NCBI GenBank assembly: GCA_950106755.1
Contig: OX467082.1
Span: 49,184,588 to 49,248,587, forward strand
Length of the DNA: 64,000 nucleotides
Direction of reading: 5' to 3'
Origin: Climacium dendroides
Taxonomy: Eukaryota > Streptophyta > Bryopsida > Hypnales > Climaciaceae
The translations under genes were made by a program, and so were the position numbers. The notes below the pieces were generated by a model that saw nothing but the letters and a program-made list of their open reading frames with translations, was not told where the DNA came from and made no database searches. Of this stretch, positions 33,413 through 43,942 are shown piece by piece (positions within the stretch are counted from its first letter, which is position 1; each line of letters opens with the position of its first letter).

Positions 33413-34129
33413 CATCGTCGACTCGACGATAACTAGTGTATGGGGAATCTTAGCACTAGCTGTGAATTTCAATGGTCATTTCATGTGAATGGCACATTGA
33501 GGACGTACGGGGCTACTAGAGAATGTTGTTTTTCTGTTCTGTGTGTTGTATCAATGGTTCGATGATACAATCGTTTTTTTATGTTTTTTTCTTTTTTGAT
33601 GAATAATGGTTCCTTTTGGAAAATAATGTTCTTTACCTCAATTTTAGTTCAGTTTTTTTCTGGCGACGATTTGATGATTGTCTTCTATAAATGATTGTAT
33701 TCTTCCTAGTGGGTAACATCCATTACTTCCGAGTTATCCTCGACTCGAGGATAATCAGGGATACTTCACAGGTACCTATGATATTGGGATAGCGTTGACG
33801 TATCCTATGAAGGATTCATTGCTTCCCTCTAGAAGCATCAATTACTTCCAAGTTATCCTCAAGTCGAGGATAACCAGGGATACTTCACAGGTACCTATGA
33901 TGTCGTGGTAGCGTTCACGTATCTCAGGTTATCTTCCATTCGAGTTCAATTTTTTTTTTTAGAGACGAGTTGATGATCGTCTTCTATGAACGATTGTTTG
34001 CTTCCCTCTAGAGAACATCAATTACTTCCAAGTTATCCTCGAGTCGAGGATAACCAGGGACACTTTACAGGTACCTATGAAGTCTGGATAGCGGTGAAGT
34101 ATTCTAGGTTATCCTCGACTCGAGGATAA
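33413..34129. repeat. Cluster of GANTC-centred palindromes upstream of the methyltransferase-like gene
   Basis: Five good copies of TATCSTYGAGTCRASGATA lie at 33413, 33734, 33853, 34033 and 34109, with a partial copy at about 33928. Those at 33734 and 34109 are perfect 21 bp palindromes apart from the central base. Three sit in units sharing the flanks ATTACTTCCAAG and CAGGGATACTTCACAGG, so part of the cluster arose by tandem duplication of 120-180 bp units. The cluster lies 0.1-0.8 kb upstream of the gene beginning at 33296, where a promoter should be. Confidence 0.85.
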
Positions 34130-37100
34130 CCCTGACTTTTCCTGTGAACTTGAGTGGGCCATTGTGTGGAAACCCTAATTGCCGCATCTAAACCCTAAAT
34201 GCTTGCATGATGGAATGAATTAGCTTTTTGTTTCTGTACTTCAGTGGACAAACCTGGGAGTTGGAAGGCTCTTCCTGTCAACTTTAAACTTCAGATGCTC
34301 AACGTACCCTTCAAATTCTGAAAATGCCATGTACAGTGCAATTTCATTAGAGAAATGTAAGGTGCACGACATGGAGATGATGTGAATATGCAGAATTCAA
34401 GTGGCAAACCGTGCAAGACACTACGAACTACAACCTAGAATCCAAAACGGGTACTAAAGGTCTTACACTGCTTACAGAGGTATCCTCACATCTCTATAAA
34501 TTTGAATTCAAATTAAAACAAGTGAAACTACAAAATTGAACACCCTCAAGTCCTCAACCACAATAGGAAGGATTCACAATTTGAATTTACCTGTACTAGA
34601 AGGAGAGATTGGGAGCAGCTATCGCAAACTCCTGGCTTGACACTGCTTCAAGAATAGGTGATGGCGCTTCTCAATTTCAACAATCTTGTGCCCCTCCCTT
34701 CCAGACGGTGGCACCAAAACCCTGAACATGATCAGTCCGCAACAATCAATAAAGCAAACAATCGGCCTAAACAACAAGCGTTCACAAACATAGAAGCAGA
34801 AGCCTACAAAATCATCAGCGCTCATAATTACAGCGCGTTGGAAAACAATCGCTCCCAAATACAGACCTAAACCATTCTACCGGGACCAGTGTGGCACACA
34901 GAAGCTAGAGCCCACAACAGCATGAGCGCTTAGAATAACAAACAGAAGCGCTGGAAAAACAATCGCTGCGAAACAAAAGCAGAAGCCCGCAAAAACAAGC
35001 CCGCACAAAAATATAAGCGCTCACAAGTAGTAGCCTTCAAAAACAAGCGTACACAGATTGATAAACATTAATCCTTGAACTTGTGGAAGCACTCGGTCAC
35101 TCACTATACACCCTAAATCAACTTGTAGGATGGAGTTCACAAGTCACGACATCAACCTCATACCTTGCAAAGCACCGGAAAACCAGATTGAAATCACAAA
35201 ATGGATTGTTGCTGCTCCCAATTGACCTCGCAACGGATTGTTGTTGCTCCCAATTCAACTCGCAACGGATTGTTGCTGCTCCCAATTGAGCTCGCGGTTC
35301 GTACCAGCTCTCAATAGAACTCGCGGAATGAAGCCAAGCCTAAACTTTGAAACTCGTGGAATGGAGCTCAGGTTCCTCACCCTAAACCCTCAATGCACTT
35401 GCGAAATGGAGCTCACACAACTCACACATCCCTTGCAAACCTCCATGCACTGATTGAAAACGCAATCGTTCACAATTTCAGCAACCCTAAAACGAGGACG
35501 TTGCACACAATTCACGCAAACCGAAGTCGAGGGACGCACCGCAGAAGTCGCAGTATTTGGAAACCTGCGCCGCCCAAGGAGGTCGACGACGACTCCACGA
35601 ACCTCACGCTCGACATACCCGAACGTAGTCCTGCATTCCCGAACCTCGCGCTCGGCATACCCGAACGTAGTCCTGCATTCCTGAACCTCCTACAGTAGTA
35701 CCCAAACCTCCCCTTACAACACCCGAACTTGCCCATGATTTATCTAAGGTAGAAGGTCCTGAAAGCATTGACCTAAAGGAAATTAGGCCATTTGGAGATC
35801 TTGGAGGACTTTAATATATTTTGCCCTTTTTTGTAGTGGAAGAAAATTTAAAGATTTATTTATTTCATGTAAGGAAGAACAACCCATTACAGGCCAAATG
35901 GGGCGTTTGTCCTTAGTTCATTACTGAAATTTTTTACTTTTTTTCTCACATAAAGACAAGCAATAGAAATGGCGAGAGCAATTGAAAATATATTTTTTCA
36001 ACAAACTAAGTGTGAATTTCTTATGAATTTTTGAAGTGCTCAACCCATCATGGCCTAAAAGACCCTAAACCCTCCATAACCAACAAAAACTATACCCATA
36101 ATACTCATCTTACTCACGTAATGCAGTCAAAATATTTTCTAACATGGAAGGTTTGGAAAAGTCACTTTTCACAGTGAATTAACCCTAAAATGCTGGAAGT
36201 TCCTATTGCAGTCCCTAATCACCCCATTCCAGTTAGCTAAGACATTGATTGCAGTCAGAATCTAAAAATCTGGAAAAAAACTGTAATGGGCTCGTTCCTA
36301 GGGGTCCGTAATGGGTAAAAGGTCCATAATGGGTTGTTCTACCTTATATGCTTGCCAAAAAAATAGCAGATGCAACCAATGAACGAATGAAATGACAAGC
36401 CACTCTAGACAAGGCGGATTTTTCCTAAATTAAACATTTATTAAAAATTTATCATTCGTATTTATTTGGTCTACATGGGTCGAATGCTAAAAATGTGCTC
36501 TCTGTACCGAGAGGTACTTAGTGTGAATAATACTCATGCATTTCTAAACCTAAAATTCGTTTTTATAGCTAAATTTTTTTCATTTCCAGTTTTTTTTTCA
36601 TTTTCTTTAATATTTCATTTGCTATTCATCATCTTATTTCAATCATTTGGACATTTTTAAGCCATTTTGTAGACCTTACCAAATTTTGGTTCTTAATGTG
36701 AGTAAAGTCGATCATGATAGTGAACCATCTCACTTGTTCAATAGCCTAAAATCATCCACATGGGATGTTAGTTCCTCATCACAAAAAGTTAATTCCATTT
36801 CAACACCCATGTGCAGTGCTTTAGAGCCTTTTGTAGGGGTGGTTCTTAATGCCTGAACCATTTTAGAGACTCCCCCTATAAGCCTGGCCCAGAAGTTAAG
36901 TAGCCACTACAATGGATTATTGCATCCAAGATGGCCATCATAAAATTTTAAACGGTGATTTTAAGAACTAAAACACTTATAAAATTACTATTAATATAGA
37001 ATTTAGGAAGTTATAAATGAATTTAACCACTTAGAAGAGACCATTCTATTTTGCGTAGTACACTATTTCGACTACCATTCTATATTTGTAAATGACTACA

Positions 37101-37660
37101 CCACTTTGGAATTGAAATGTTTCATTCTAAAAACAAAATCAATTTTAGTAGTATATTCTGGACTTATTATTTAAGATGCTAGTACGCTTAAGTCTTTAGT
37201 TCTTGTTAATTAGCCCCTAACCATGTTATGAATTAGGTGGGTATTAATAGAACTATGGATCTACTACTACTTTAGGTTGCATCTCATAACTCACAAGTCT
37301 TCAAATTTTGCAATTAATTTTGATTTTTGTTGATGTGGTCCACTTTTGAATCATACCCAAATAAATGATTAAGACATATTAAGTCACGTTAAGCACTGAA
37401 CCAAAAATATTATCAATGAGGAGGAGCTCATTTTTACGCTATGCTTACATGATTCATAATGACCTATTTATTTTTGGTGTTTTTGGTTATTATTCTGGTT
37501 ATTATATATTTAAGAAAAGGAGAAATTTAGAAGTGAAATATCTTATTTACACCACATTTTTTGGGTTTAAATGCCCACAACGTAGAACATACCCCTAATT
37601 ATATTATATTATCCAAAGCATGAACCTTTATCTTTAACCCAAGACTCCAGCTCTTCCCTA
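34130..37660. other. Non-coding stretch
   Basis: I see no supportable gene. From 34.7 to 35.5 kb the sequence repeats loose words around AGCGCTCACAA and CAACGGATTGTTGCTGCTCCCAATT, which reads like a degraded repeat. At 35.6-35.7 kb a 40 bp unit (CCGAACGTAGTCCTGCATTCC) is duplicated. From 35.8 kb on it is AT-rich. Confidence 0.6.
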
Positions 37661-38265
37661 AAAAAATGGCAAATGAATTGAGCAATACTATCTCCCCATT
37701 TCTTTTCATCGCTATGGTATTCCAACACACTTACATAAAGAAAATAATGGGAGAGTAATTGAGCAACATTATCTCCCCATTTTTCTTCATTCCTTTGGTA
37801 TTTCATCACACGTATATCACAAAATGGCAGATACATTGAGGAACACTATTTTCCCATTTTTTCATTGCTACATTATTCCACCACACTTGCATGAAGAAAT
37901 GGGAGAGTAATTGAGCAATACTATCTCCCCATCTTTTTCCATTCCTCAAGTATTCCACCACACATATGTGAATAAATGGCAAATAAATTGAGCATCAATA
38001 TTTCCTCTTTGTTTCTCATTGCTTTGTTATTCCACCACCCTTGCATGAAAAAATGGGAGAATAATTGACAGACGTGCATTTCAAGTACTATACCAAACGT
38101 GCATGTATAGATAGCAAATAAATTCAACAATACTATTTTTTTTTTCTTCATTGCTACGTTATTCCACCAAACCTACATGAAGAAATAAAAGAGCCTCTCC
38201 ATTTTTGATCATCATTGCAACATTCTCCCATATTTGCATGAAGAAATGACAGAAGCATACCCCTT
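37660..38265. repeat. About 83 bp minisatellite
   Basis: About seven diverged tandem units share ATTGAGCAATACTATCTCCCC, CATTGCTA and TATTCCACCACACTTGCATG. Alternate units differ (AAATGGCAAAT against AATGGGAGAGT), hinting at a two-unit higher-order repeat of about 165 bp. It is non-coding. Confidence 0.75.
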
Positions 38266-38289
38266 GAACCCTAAAACCTTCAAAATATT

Positions 38290-38345
38290 GAAAACCCATT
38301 TGTCATACCCTAAACCCTAAATCCTAAACCCTAAACCCTGACCCT
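38290..38345. repeat. Short telomere-like AAACCCT tract
   Basis: Four to five imperfect CCCTAAA units in a row, followed by scattered ones up to 38390. The plant-type telomere heptamer fits a plant nuclear genome. The tract is far too short and degenerate to be a telomere. A similar scrap is at about 52460-52500. Confidence 0.7.
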
Positions 38346-38433
38346 CTAAAAATTCATAGCCTCAAAACCCTGAATCCTAGAACCCAAAAATGGACTTGAC
38401 AGAAAATAAGCCAACAAAAAAGGCCTAAAAATA

Positions 38434-38707
38434 CTGAGCAATCGATGGGCACACGACCCGAGAAGTCAACCTAGTAGAACTACAGCAAAGAATTCTGTGT
38501 AGGGACAAGCTTTTTTTGGAAAATGCATTGGTGGAGCCACATCTTTCTTGTAGAAAGCTGGCAAAAAATACTAAGCAATCGATGGGCACAGGATCCCAGA
38601 AGTCAACCTACCGGAACTATAGCAGACAATTACGTGTATGGACAAGTTTTTTTTAGAAAATGCATTGGTGGAGGCACATCTTTCTTGTAGAAAGCTGGCA
38701 AAAGCGC
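38434..38707. repeat. 137 bp tandem duplication
   Basis: Two units of 137 bp start at 38434 and 38571 (CAATCGATGGGCACA, then TCTTTCTTGTAGAAAGCTGGC). They are about 90% alike. A small inverted stem (TTTCTTGTAGAAAG) ends each unit. Confidence 0.85.
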
Positions 38708-39239
38708 CTTCAAGCGAATGACTGAACACCCAAGAATCAAGGAGTTTGCAGGAAATTTGAAATTTGGAATTGCCCGCTAAAATGTTCCCACTTTTTCCAA
38801 CTTTTTGCCCATCTCCTGCCACGTGCATGTTCACTTGACAGAACTTGCCTTCCTCCACAAACACGCTGAGGTGATTCTTTTGTTGTTGCTATTCTCTTGC
38901 GCTTCAAGTGTATCCGCATAGCACATTCACAAGTTCAGGTCTGCAATGATTTTTCTTCTTGTTTGTGAGTTCTTAGAAAGAAGGTGTACATTTGTATTTA
39001 AATTAGTTGCCATTAACCTCGTTTGCTAGTGAGTTTGTTTTGCACATATTGATGTCAAGAAGTATGTGGTGATAGTCGTTGAAGGTCCATGTTTGTGACA
39101 TCTCAATGTATGAAGACGTTATTTTTCTCGAGTAAGCCTGGAGACTATAGGAAATTGGTTACTCGTGCTGTTAGTGAAGAGAGTTGTAATACAACGTTGT
39201 TTGCAGTGCCCATTTTTTGCGGCATGAATTTTGGAGCAT

Positions 39240-40420
39240 TTCATGGATAATTCCATTACCTCAAAACTGTCATTGAGGGTACTTATCGTTGAGTCGACGA
39301 TAACAATGACCTCTTTGACTTCTAGTTATCGTCGAGTCGATGATAACGTAGTCAGATTTTTTCAATTGGCATTCCTAGCAAATGTGTAGCTACTTCAATT
39401 TCTTCTAATTTCAAAGGAGAATGTGCATCGGGTTGAATTATTTGTTCTTCACATCCAACGAATCATGAAAGGAATTTCATTGAGGGTAGTTATTGTTGAG
39501 TCAATGATAACTCTGCGTTCTTTGGCTTCTGATTATCGTCGAGTCGATGATAAAGTAGTCGAATTTTTGCAGTCGGCGTTCTTAGCAAATGTGTAGCTAT
39601 TTTAATTTCTTATGATCTCAAAGGAGAATGTGCATTGGCTTGAATTACTTCTTCTTCACATCCAACGAATCATAAAAGGAGTTTCCTTGTTGGTACATAT
39701 CATTGAGTCAACGATAACTCTAAGTTTTTTGACCTCCGGATATCGTTGAGTCAATAAACCGTAGACGAATATTTGCAATTAGCATTCTCAGCGAATGTGT
39801 AGCTACCTCAATTTCTTATGATTGCAAAGAAGAATTTACATTGGCTTGAATTATTTCTTTGTCACATCCAACGAATCATAAAAGGAGTTTCCTTGTTGGT
39901 ACATATCATTGAGTCAACGATAACTCTAAGTTTTTTGACCTCCGGATATCGTTGAGTCAATAAACCGTAGACGAATATTTGCAATTAGCATTCTCAGCGA
40001 ATGTGTAGCTACCTCAATTTCTTATGATTGCAAAGAAGAATTTACATTGGCTTGAATTATTTCTTTATCACATCCAACGAATCAAGAAAAAAGTTTCATT
40101 GAGGGTGGTTATCGTTGAGTCAACGATAACTCTGAGTTACTTGACTTCCTGTTGTCGAGTCGATGATAACGTAGTTGAATTTTTGAATTTTTGCAATTAG
40201 CATTCTCAGCAAATTTGTAGCTACTTCAATTTCTTCTGATTTCAAAGGAGAATGTGCATCGGGTTGAATTATTTCTTCGTCACATCCAACAAATCATGAA
40301 ACGAGTTTCATTGAGGGTACTTATCGTTGGGTCGTTGATAACTCTGAGTTTTTTGACCTGTGAATATCGTTGAACCAATGATAATGTCAACTATAAAAAC
40401 AGTATTTGCAACTTTGCATT
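39240..40420. repeat. About 205 bp tandem array carrying paired GANTC palindromes, upstream of the transposase
   Basis: Six units with a spacing of 201-212 bp start at about 39283, 39490, 39693, 39903, 40108 and 40320. Each carries two copies of the TATCSTYGAGTCRASGATA-type palindrome about 40 bp apart, then AATGTGTAGCTACYTCAATT and CACATCCAACRAATCA. Units 3 and 4 are virtually identical, so one duplication is recent. The last unit decays into 40420. The array ends about 220 bp before the first recognised transposase exon. Confidence 0.9.
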
Positions 40421-40639
40421 GAAAAGTACTTACTTAGAGGAAGATGAATGACTGAATCATAGTACAAATCATTGTATCATCGATTCAACAATGTTGTATT
40501 TGTAGGAAATTATGGACACTTGATGCTATTGGTAAATATAGAGTATGTTTAGTTTCTAGTATACTATAAGTTGTTGTAGTAGAATATCTTTATCTTTGAC
40601 TCAACAATGAATCTAAGGAGTGATCTTCGTGCTTGCAGA

Positions 40640-43492
40640 ATGGATTTCCTTGGGTTTGATGAGTTTGCAAATCCAGTTCCCCCATTTCCACCTGATGTTT
40701 AGGTGTGCGAAGGAATTCCTCGTGCAAAATGGGTCTCACGGTTCGTCACTCTTCGAAACGAAGATGGGGTGGACCTTGCAAGGGGGGTTTGCCAGAACGT
40801 TGACCCAGAGTTAATCATTGACTAGGATGGAAAGCCTCTCGGCGATGACCGGGTTGCCATTCAAATTGCTGAGTCTCTGAACGAGGAACTCTTCTCATCT
40901 GGGAATGTTTGGTCGCTTCGTTCTTGGGACATCAAGAGAGTTTTTTTAGATGACAATGTGAGCTTATATGACCATGACCAGACCCATGTATATAACGCAG
41001 CCATGAACCCCTCAAGCAGAAGAATTCGTAAGGGGGTTCGATCATATGAAACAACTCGTGAAAGGATTGATCCTTAGATTCCTCCCAAGAAAGAACTTCT
41101 CCTCTCTATGGAATCGATCACATCAGTGTCCACAAAATCATGTTGTGAGAAAAATTGTGTTCAACCTTTTCCGCGTGGGCAAATCCAAGCGATAAGGACT
41201 GAACTATATTCAGGTGAGGACTTCAAGGCGCGTAGCAAGACACTTTTGGAGGTGCACAGGCAAATCCATAAAGACAGTGGTGGCAAAGAGTGGATTACCT
41301 TGAAAGGCAGAGAAGTGTGCCCCACTGCGTGGTGGATCATTCATGGGATTGCAAGAGCTACGTTCTATAGGTACAAAGAGAAGGCTAGAATTGGGAAGCA
41401 AACTCAAGTGCATGGAAATGTGGGATCCAAAAAACCCCGCATTCATACTCTTCAAGCTATTGCCATGCTTCGAACTCTTATTGAGTCTGATGCCGATCGA
41501 ATGCCACACAAAACAAGGACAATAGAGTCTAGAGAGAAAGTTGCAGCGATGGTTCTATCCTCCTCTTTTTGTTGGAGTGACCAATTGCCTAAAATCAATG
41601 AGTTCAATGCAGAGTTCAATTTGCAGCCGATTTCTTCCAATGGCTTGAGCAACATTCGCCGTCAGAATTTCCCTGAATTTGCTGCCAAGGCTCGTGGGGA
41701 TAGTTTTGCTAGGTGTGGCTTGTGCGATGAGTATAAGCAATTGAGGAGCGCCTGTTGGAAATCAGAGTCGTTTGATAAGTATACCAACATTTTGAATACC
41801 CATGTTGCAGGTCAGAGGGCTCATAGAGAGTACTACTATGGAAATCGGGAATTTTCCATGAGATGCCCGGATAAAATGTTGTGCATCATTCATGATAAAA
41901 TGGATCACTCAAAAACGGCTTCTCCACACTTTTCTCACAAGAACAAATCGACGGAATCCTTCATGAAAATGCCTGTTGTTGTTACAGGTATGATTGCTCA
42001 TGGTCATGGTGATGTACGATATGCACACTATGGTGTGGGCATTTTTCCAACAGATTCGAATCATACCATTGGATCCATTGCAAGGTTGTTGCGGGATTTG
42101 GAAGGGCTGCCTAAGAATTCATCAAGGGCGTTATTTTCTATTGAGGGGGGGCAATTCACATTGACAAAGGCGCTTTTAAATGGAGCAGAAAATTGCTTGG
42201 ACTCCCTCCTTCCACCTCCAGAACAGCCACTTCCAGCTCAACCTCTCCCACCAATATTAATATTGCAATTGGACAATGCGTCAAGGGACAACAAGAATCG
42301 ATATGTTTTTGCGTTCTGCTCTCTACTTGTATACAAAGGCATTTTTCGTGAGGTATACATCAACTTCCTTATTGTGGGACACACTCACGAAGACATTGAT
42401 GCTCTTTTTGGTCGATGGAGCTCAAGATTGAAGACGAATGACTACCCAACACTTCCAAAGCTCATGAAGTCCTTTATGGATTGTGAAACGCACCCTGTGA
42501 TTCCTCATCTCATTGAGGAGCTCCCTGATTTCAAGAAATTTGTGGAGGGTTATTTGGGCATTGGTGGCGATGAATTAGGGGGGCATTCAAAAAGTCAACA
42601 ATTCAAGTTTTTTATGGGTTCTTTAGGATGGCCTTTGATGGAGTATAAGAATATGTGTACTGACCCGAAGTGGTTGCCAGAGCACGGCAATGGGATTAGA
42701 ATGTGGTCAAAGACTGAGGATGGTCTTCCTAAAATACCAAGTGGTAGCCCTAAACCTTTGGCTCCAGTTCCAATGAAAGCTCTTGAAGACATAAAGAAAG
42801 GTTTGAATGGCTATGTTAGGCATTGGAACAAAATGGCAAACAATGATCATAGTGGAGAGTACAGGCGGAAGAATGGTCCACTAGAAGAGTATTGGAAAGG
42901 CATCAGAGCTGCTCTAGATGCACCTCTTCAGGTGCGGGAGGCATTACTTGATGGATTTTGGCCAGCTTCAAGGATTGCCAATGATGAAACAGATCAAATG
43001 CAAAGAAATGGCACATTGCGTGAAGAAAATGTGGAGGATGCCAACTTTGTTGGATGTAAGCGTGATCGTCCACGTTCTTCGTTTCGTGTTGCTCGTGATA
43101 CACACGCAGGTTCTTTTGTTGCAGTGCGTCTTGCTGATGGTGATCCAAAACCATTTTGGCTTACTAGGGCTATTACGGCTCCGAGCCCCGATCTAGGGCA
43201 TATGCATATGATCAAAATCCAATATTGGAGGCCTACTTCGGATCGGCACATTAATATGGAGACATATGAAGGTTGGGACACCAAACAAGGGAATGTGTGG
43301 CGTGAAGATAGCGTTATACCTTCAACATGGTCAAGCACAGATTGTATCATGACAGTTTGGAAGCCACGGTTTCGTGACGGAACTAAAAATCCAAAGGTGA
43401 CGGTTCCAAGCTTGCAAATTCAAATCATCAAGGCATCAGTGGCAGCCTTCACGACTGATGCAAATATCGATGGTTCTATGGTTGAAGAATGA
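40640..43492 (+). pseudogene. DUF7869-type putative transposase
   Basis: The frame starts at ATGGATTTCC (40640), just after CTTGCAG, and runs 951 codons to 43492. In-frame TAGs at 40700, 40823 and 41075 interrupt the first 150 codons. From 41108 there are 794 uninterrupted residues. The N-terminal half has a predicted helix-turn-helix-like region and a CGLCDEYKQLR...C Cys cluster. The centre holds the DUF7869 core: an acidic region with MDHSK, then LQLDNASRDNKNRYVFAF and VGHTHEDIDALFGRW. The spaced acidic residues and the fold family suggest a DDE/RNase H-like transposase. That is inference; no activity is known to me for this family. The C-terminal part (WKPRFRDGTKNPKV) is probably a DNA- or chromatin-binding domain of unknown type. 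It is the best-preserved gene of the 18 kb element and the likely mobility gene. Confidence 0.75.
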
Positions 43493-43911
43493 CTTATAGT
43501 TCATAATTATATTAGTCAAATGTTGTTTTGGTAGTTCAATTAGAGCGCTCAATGTAATTATTAACAAGTTTTGAAATGTTTACATTCATATATGTATTGG
43601 TTACTTTTATTATGGTAGTGTGCCTATGTATGAGAAATAGATCTCTATTAATAGTAAATTTATTTATTACTATTGTCTCTCCAAGTATTGCATTCTAAAT
43701 GTTTTTGGTGAATTTTTGGTAATTTATATGTTTAATTTCATGTTAAACTTTGCTATCCTCCATGAATAGATTACTTCTTTGACATTTGGAAGTTTTGATT
43801 TGTGAGAAAAATCATATTTGACGTTTCTAGGTCTCAATTTAATGAAGAGTCTCAAATTAATGAACCCTGTTTCCACCTTACATGTATGAAAAATTAAAAT
43901 GAGACTGCAAC

Positions 43912-43938
43912 TTGTCTCATTTTAACGAATAAGGCCTT
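43912..43938 (-). repeat. Right terminal inverted repeat of the 18 kb transposon
   Basis: Read on the minus strand it begins AAGGCCTTATTCGTTAAA and matches the left end over 27 bp with one mismatch. Subterminal GTCTCA words continue inward to about 43810. The 43493-43911 interval is AT-rich and otherwise empty. Confidence 0.88.
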
Positions 43939-43942
43939 AAGA

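Larger units (their letters stand above)
25839..43942 (+). mobile_element. 18.1 kb DNA transposon with TIRs, TSD AAGA and four genes
   Basis: The element runs from 25843 to 43938. It begins AAGGCCTTATTCGTTAAA and ends with the reverse complement of the same 18 bases. The match extends to 27 bp with one mismatch (TGAGACAA follows in both). AAGA is directly repeated at 25839-25842 and 43939-43942. Removing the element and one AAGA restores a continuous reading frame in the MULE gene, independent proof of both boundaries. Subterminal GAGAC words repeat at both ends. Contents from left: a CACTA MITE (later insertion), an unknown gene, an FCP1-like phosphatase gene, a methyltransferase-like gene (all -), tandem arrays, and a DUF7869-type putative transposase (+). 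Superfamily is unassigned: the 4 bp TSD and AAGGCC ends do not match those I know. Confidence 0.88.

Noticed and set aside
35512..35736. Small minus-strand gene with repeated NAGLRSGM
   Set aside because: It results from a local 40 bp duplication, with no splice context or start-site support.
38290..38345. Telomere or interstitial telomeric array
   Set aside because: Only four or five imperfect AAACCCT units; similar scraps occur elsewhere in plant intergenic DNA.
39240..40420. CRISPR-like array because of palindromic repeats at even spacing
   Set aside because: The spacing of about 200 bp, conserved 'spacers', eukaryotic context and lack of cas genes rule it out; it is a tandem duplication.
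25843..43938. Assignment of the 18 kb element to hAT, CACTA, PIF/Harbinger or piggyBac
   Set aside because: The AAGGCC ends and 4 bp AAGA duplication do not fit hAT (8 bp), CACTA (CACTA ends), Harbinger (3 bp TWA) or piggyBac (TTAA).
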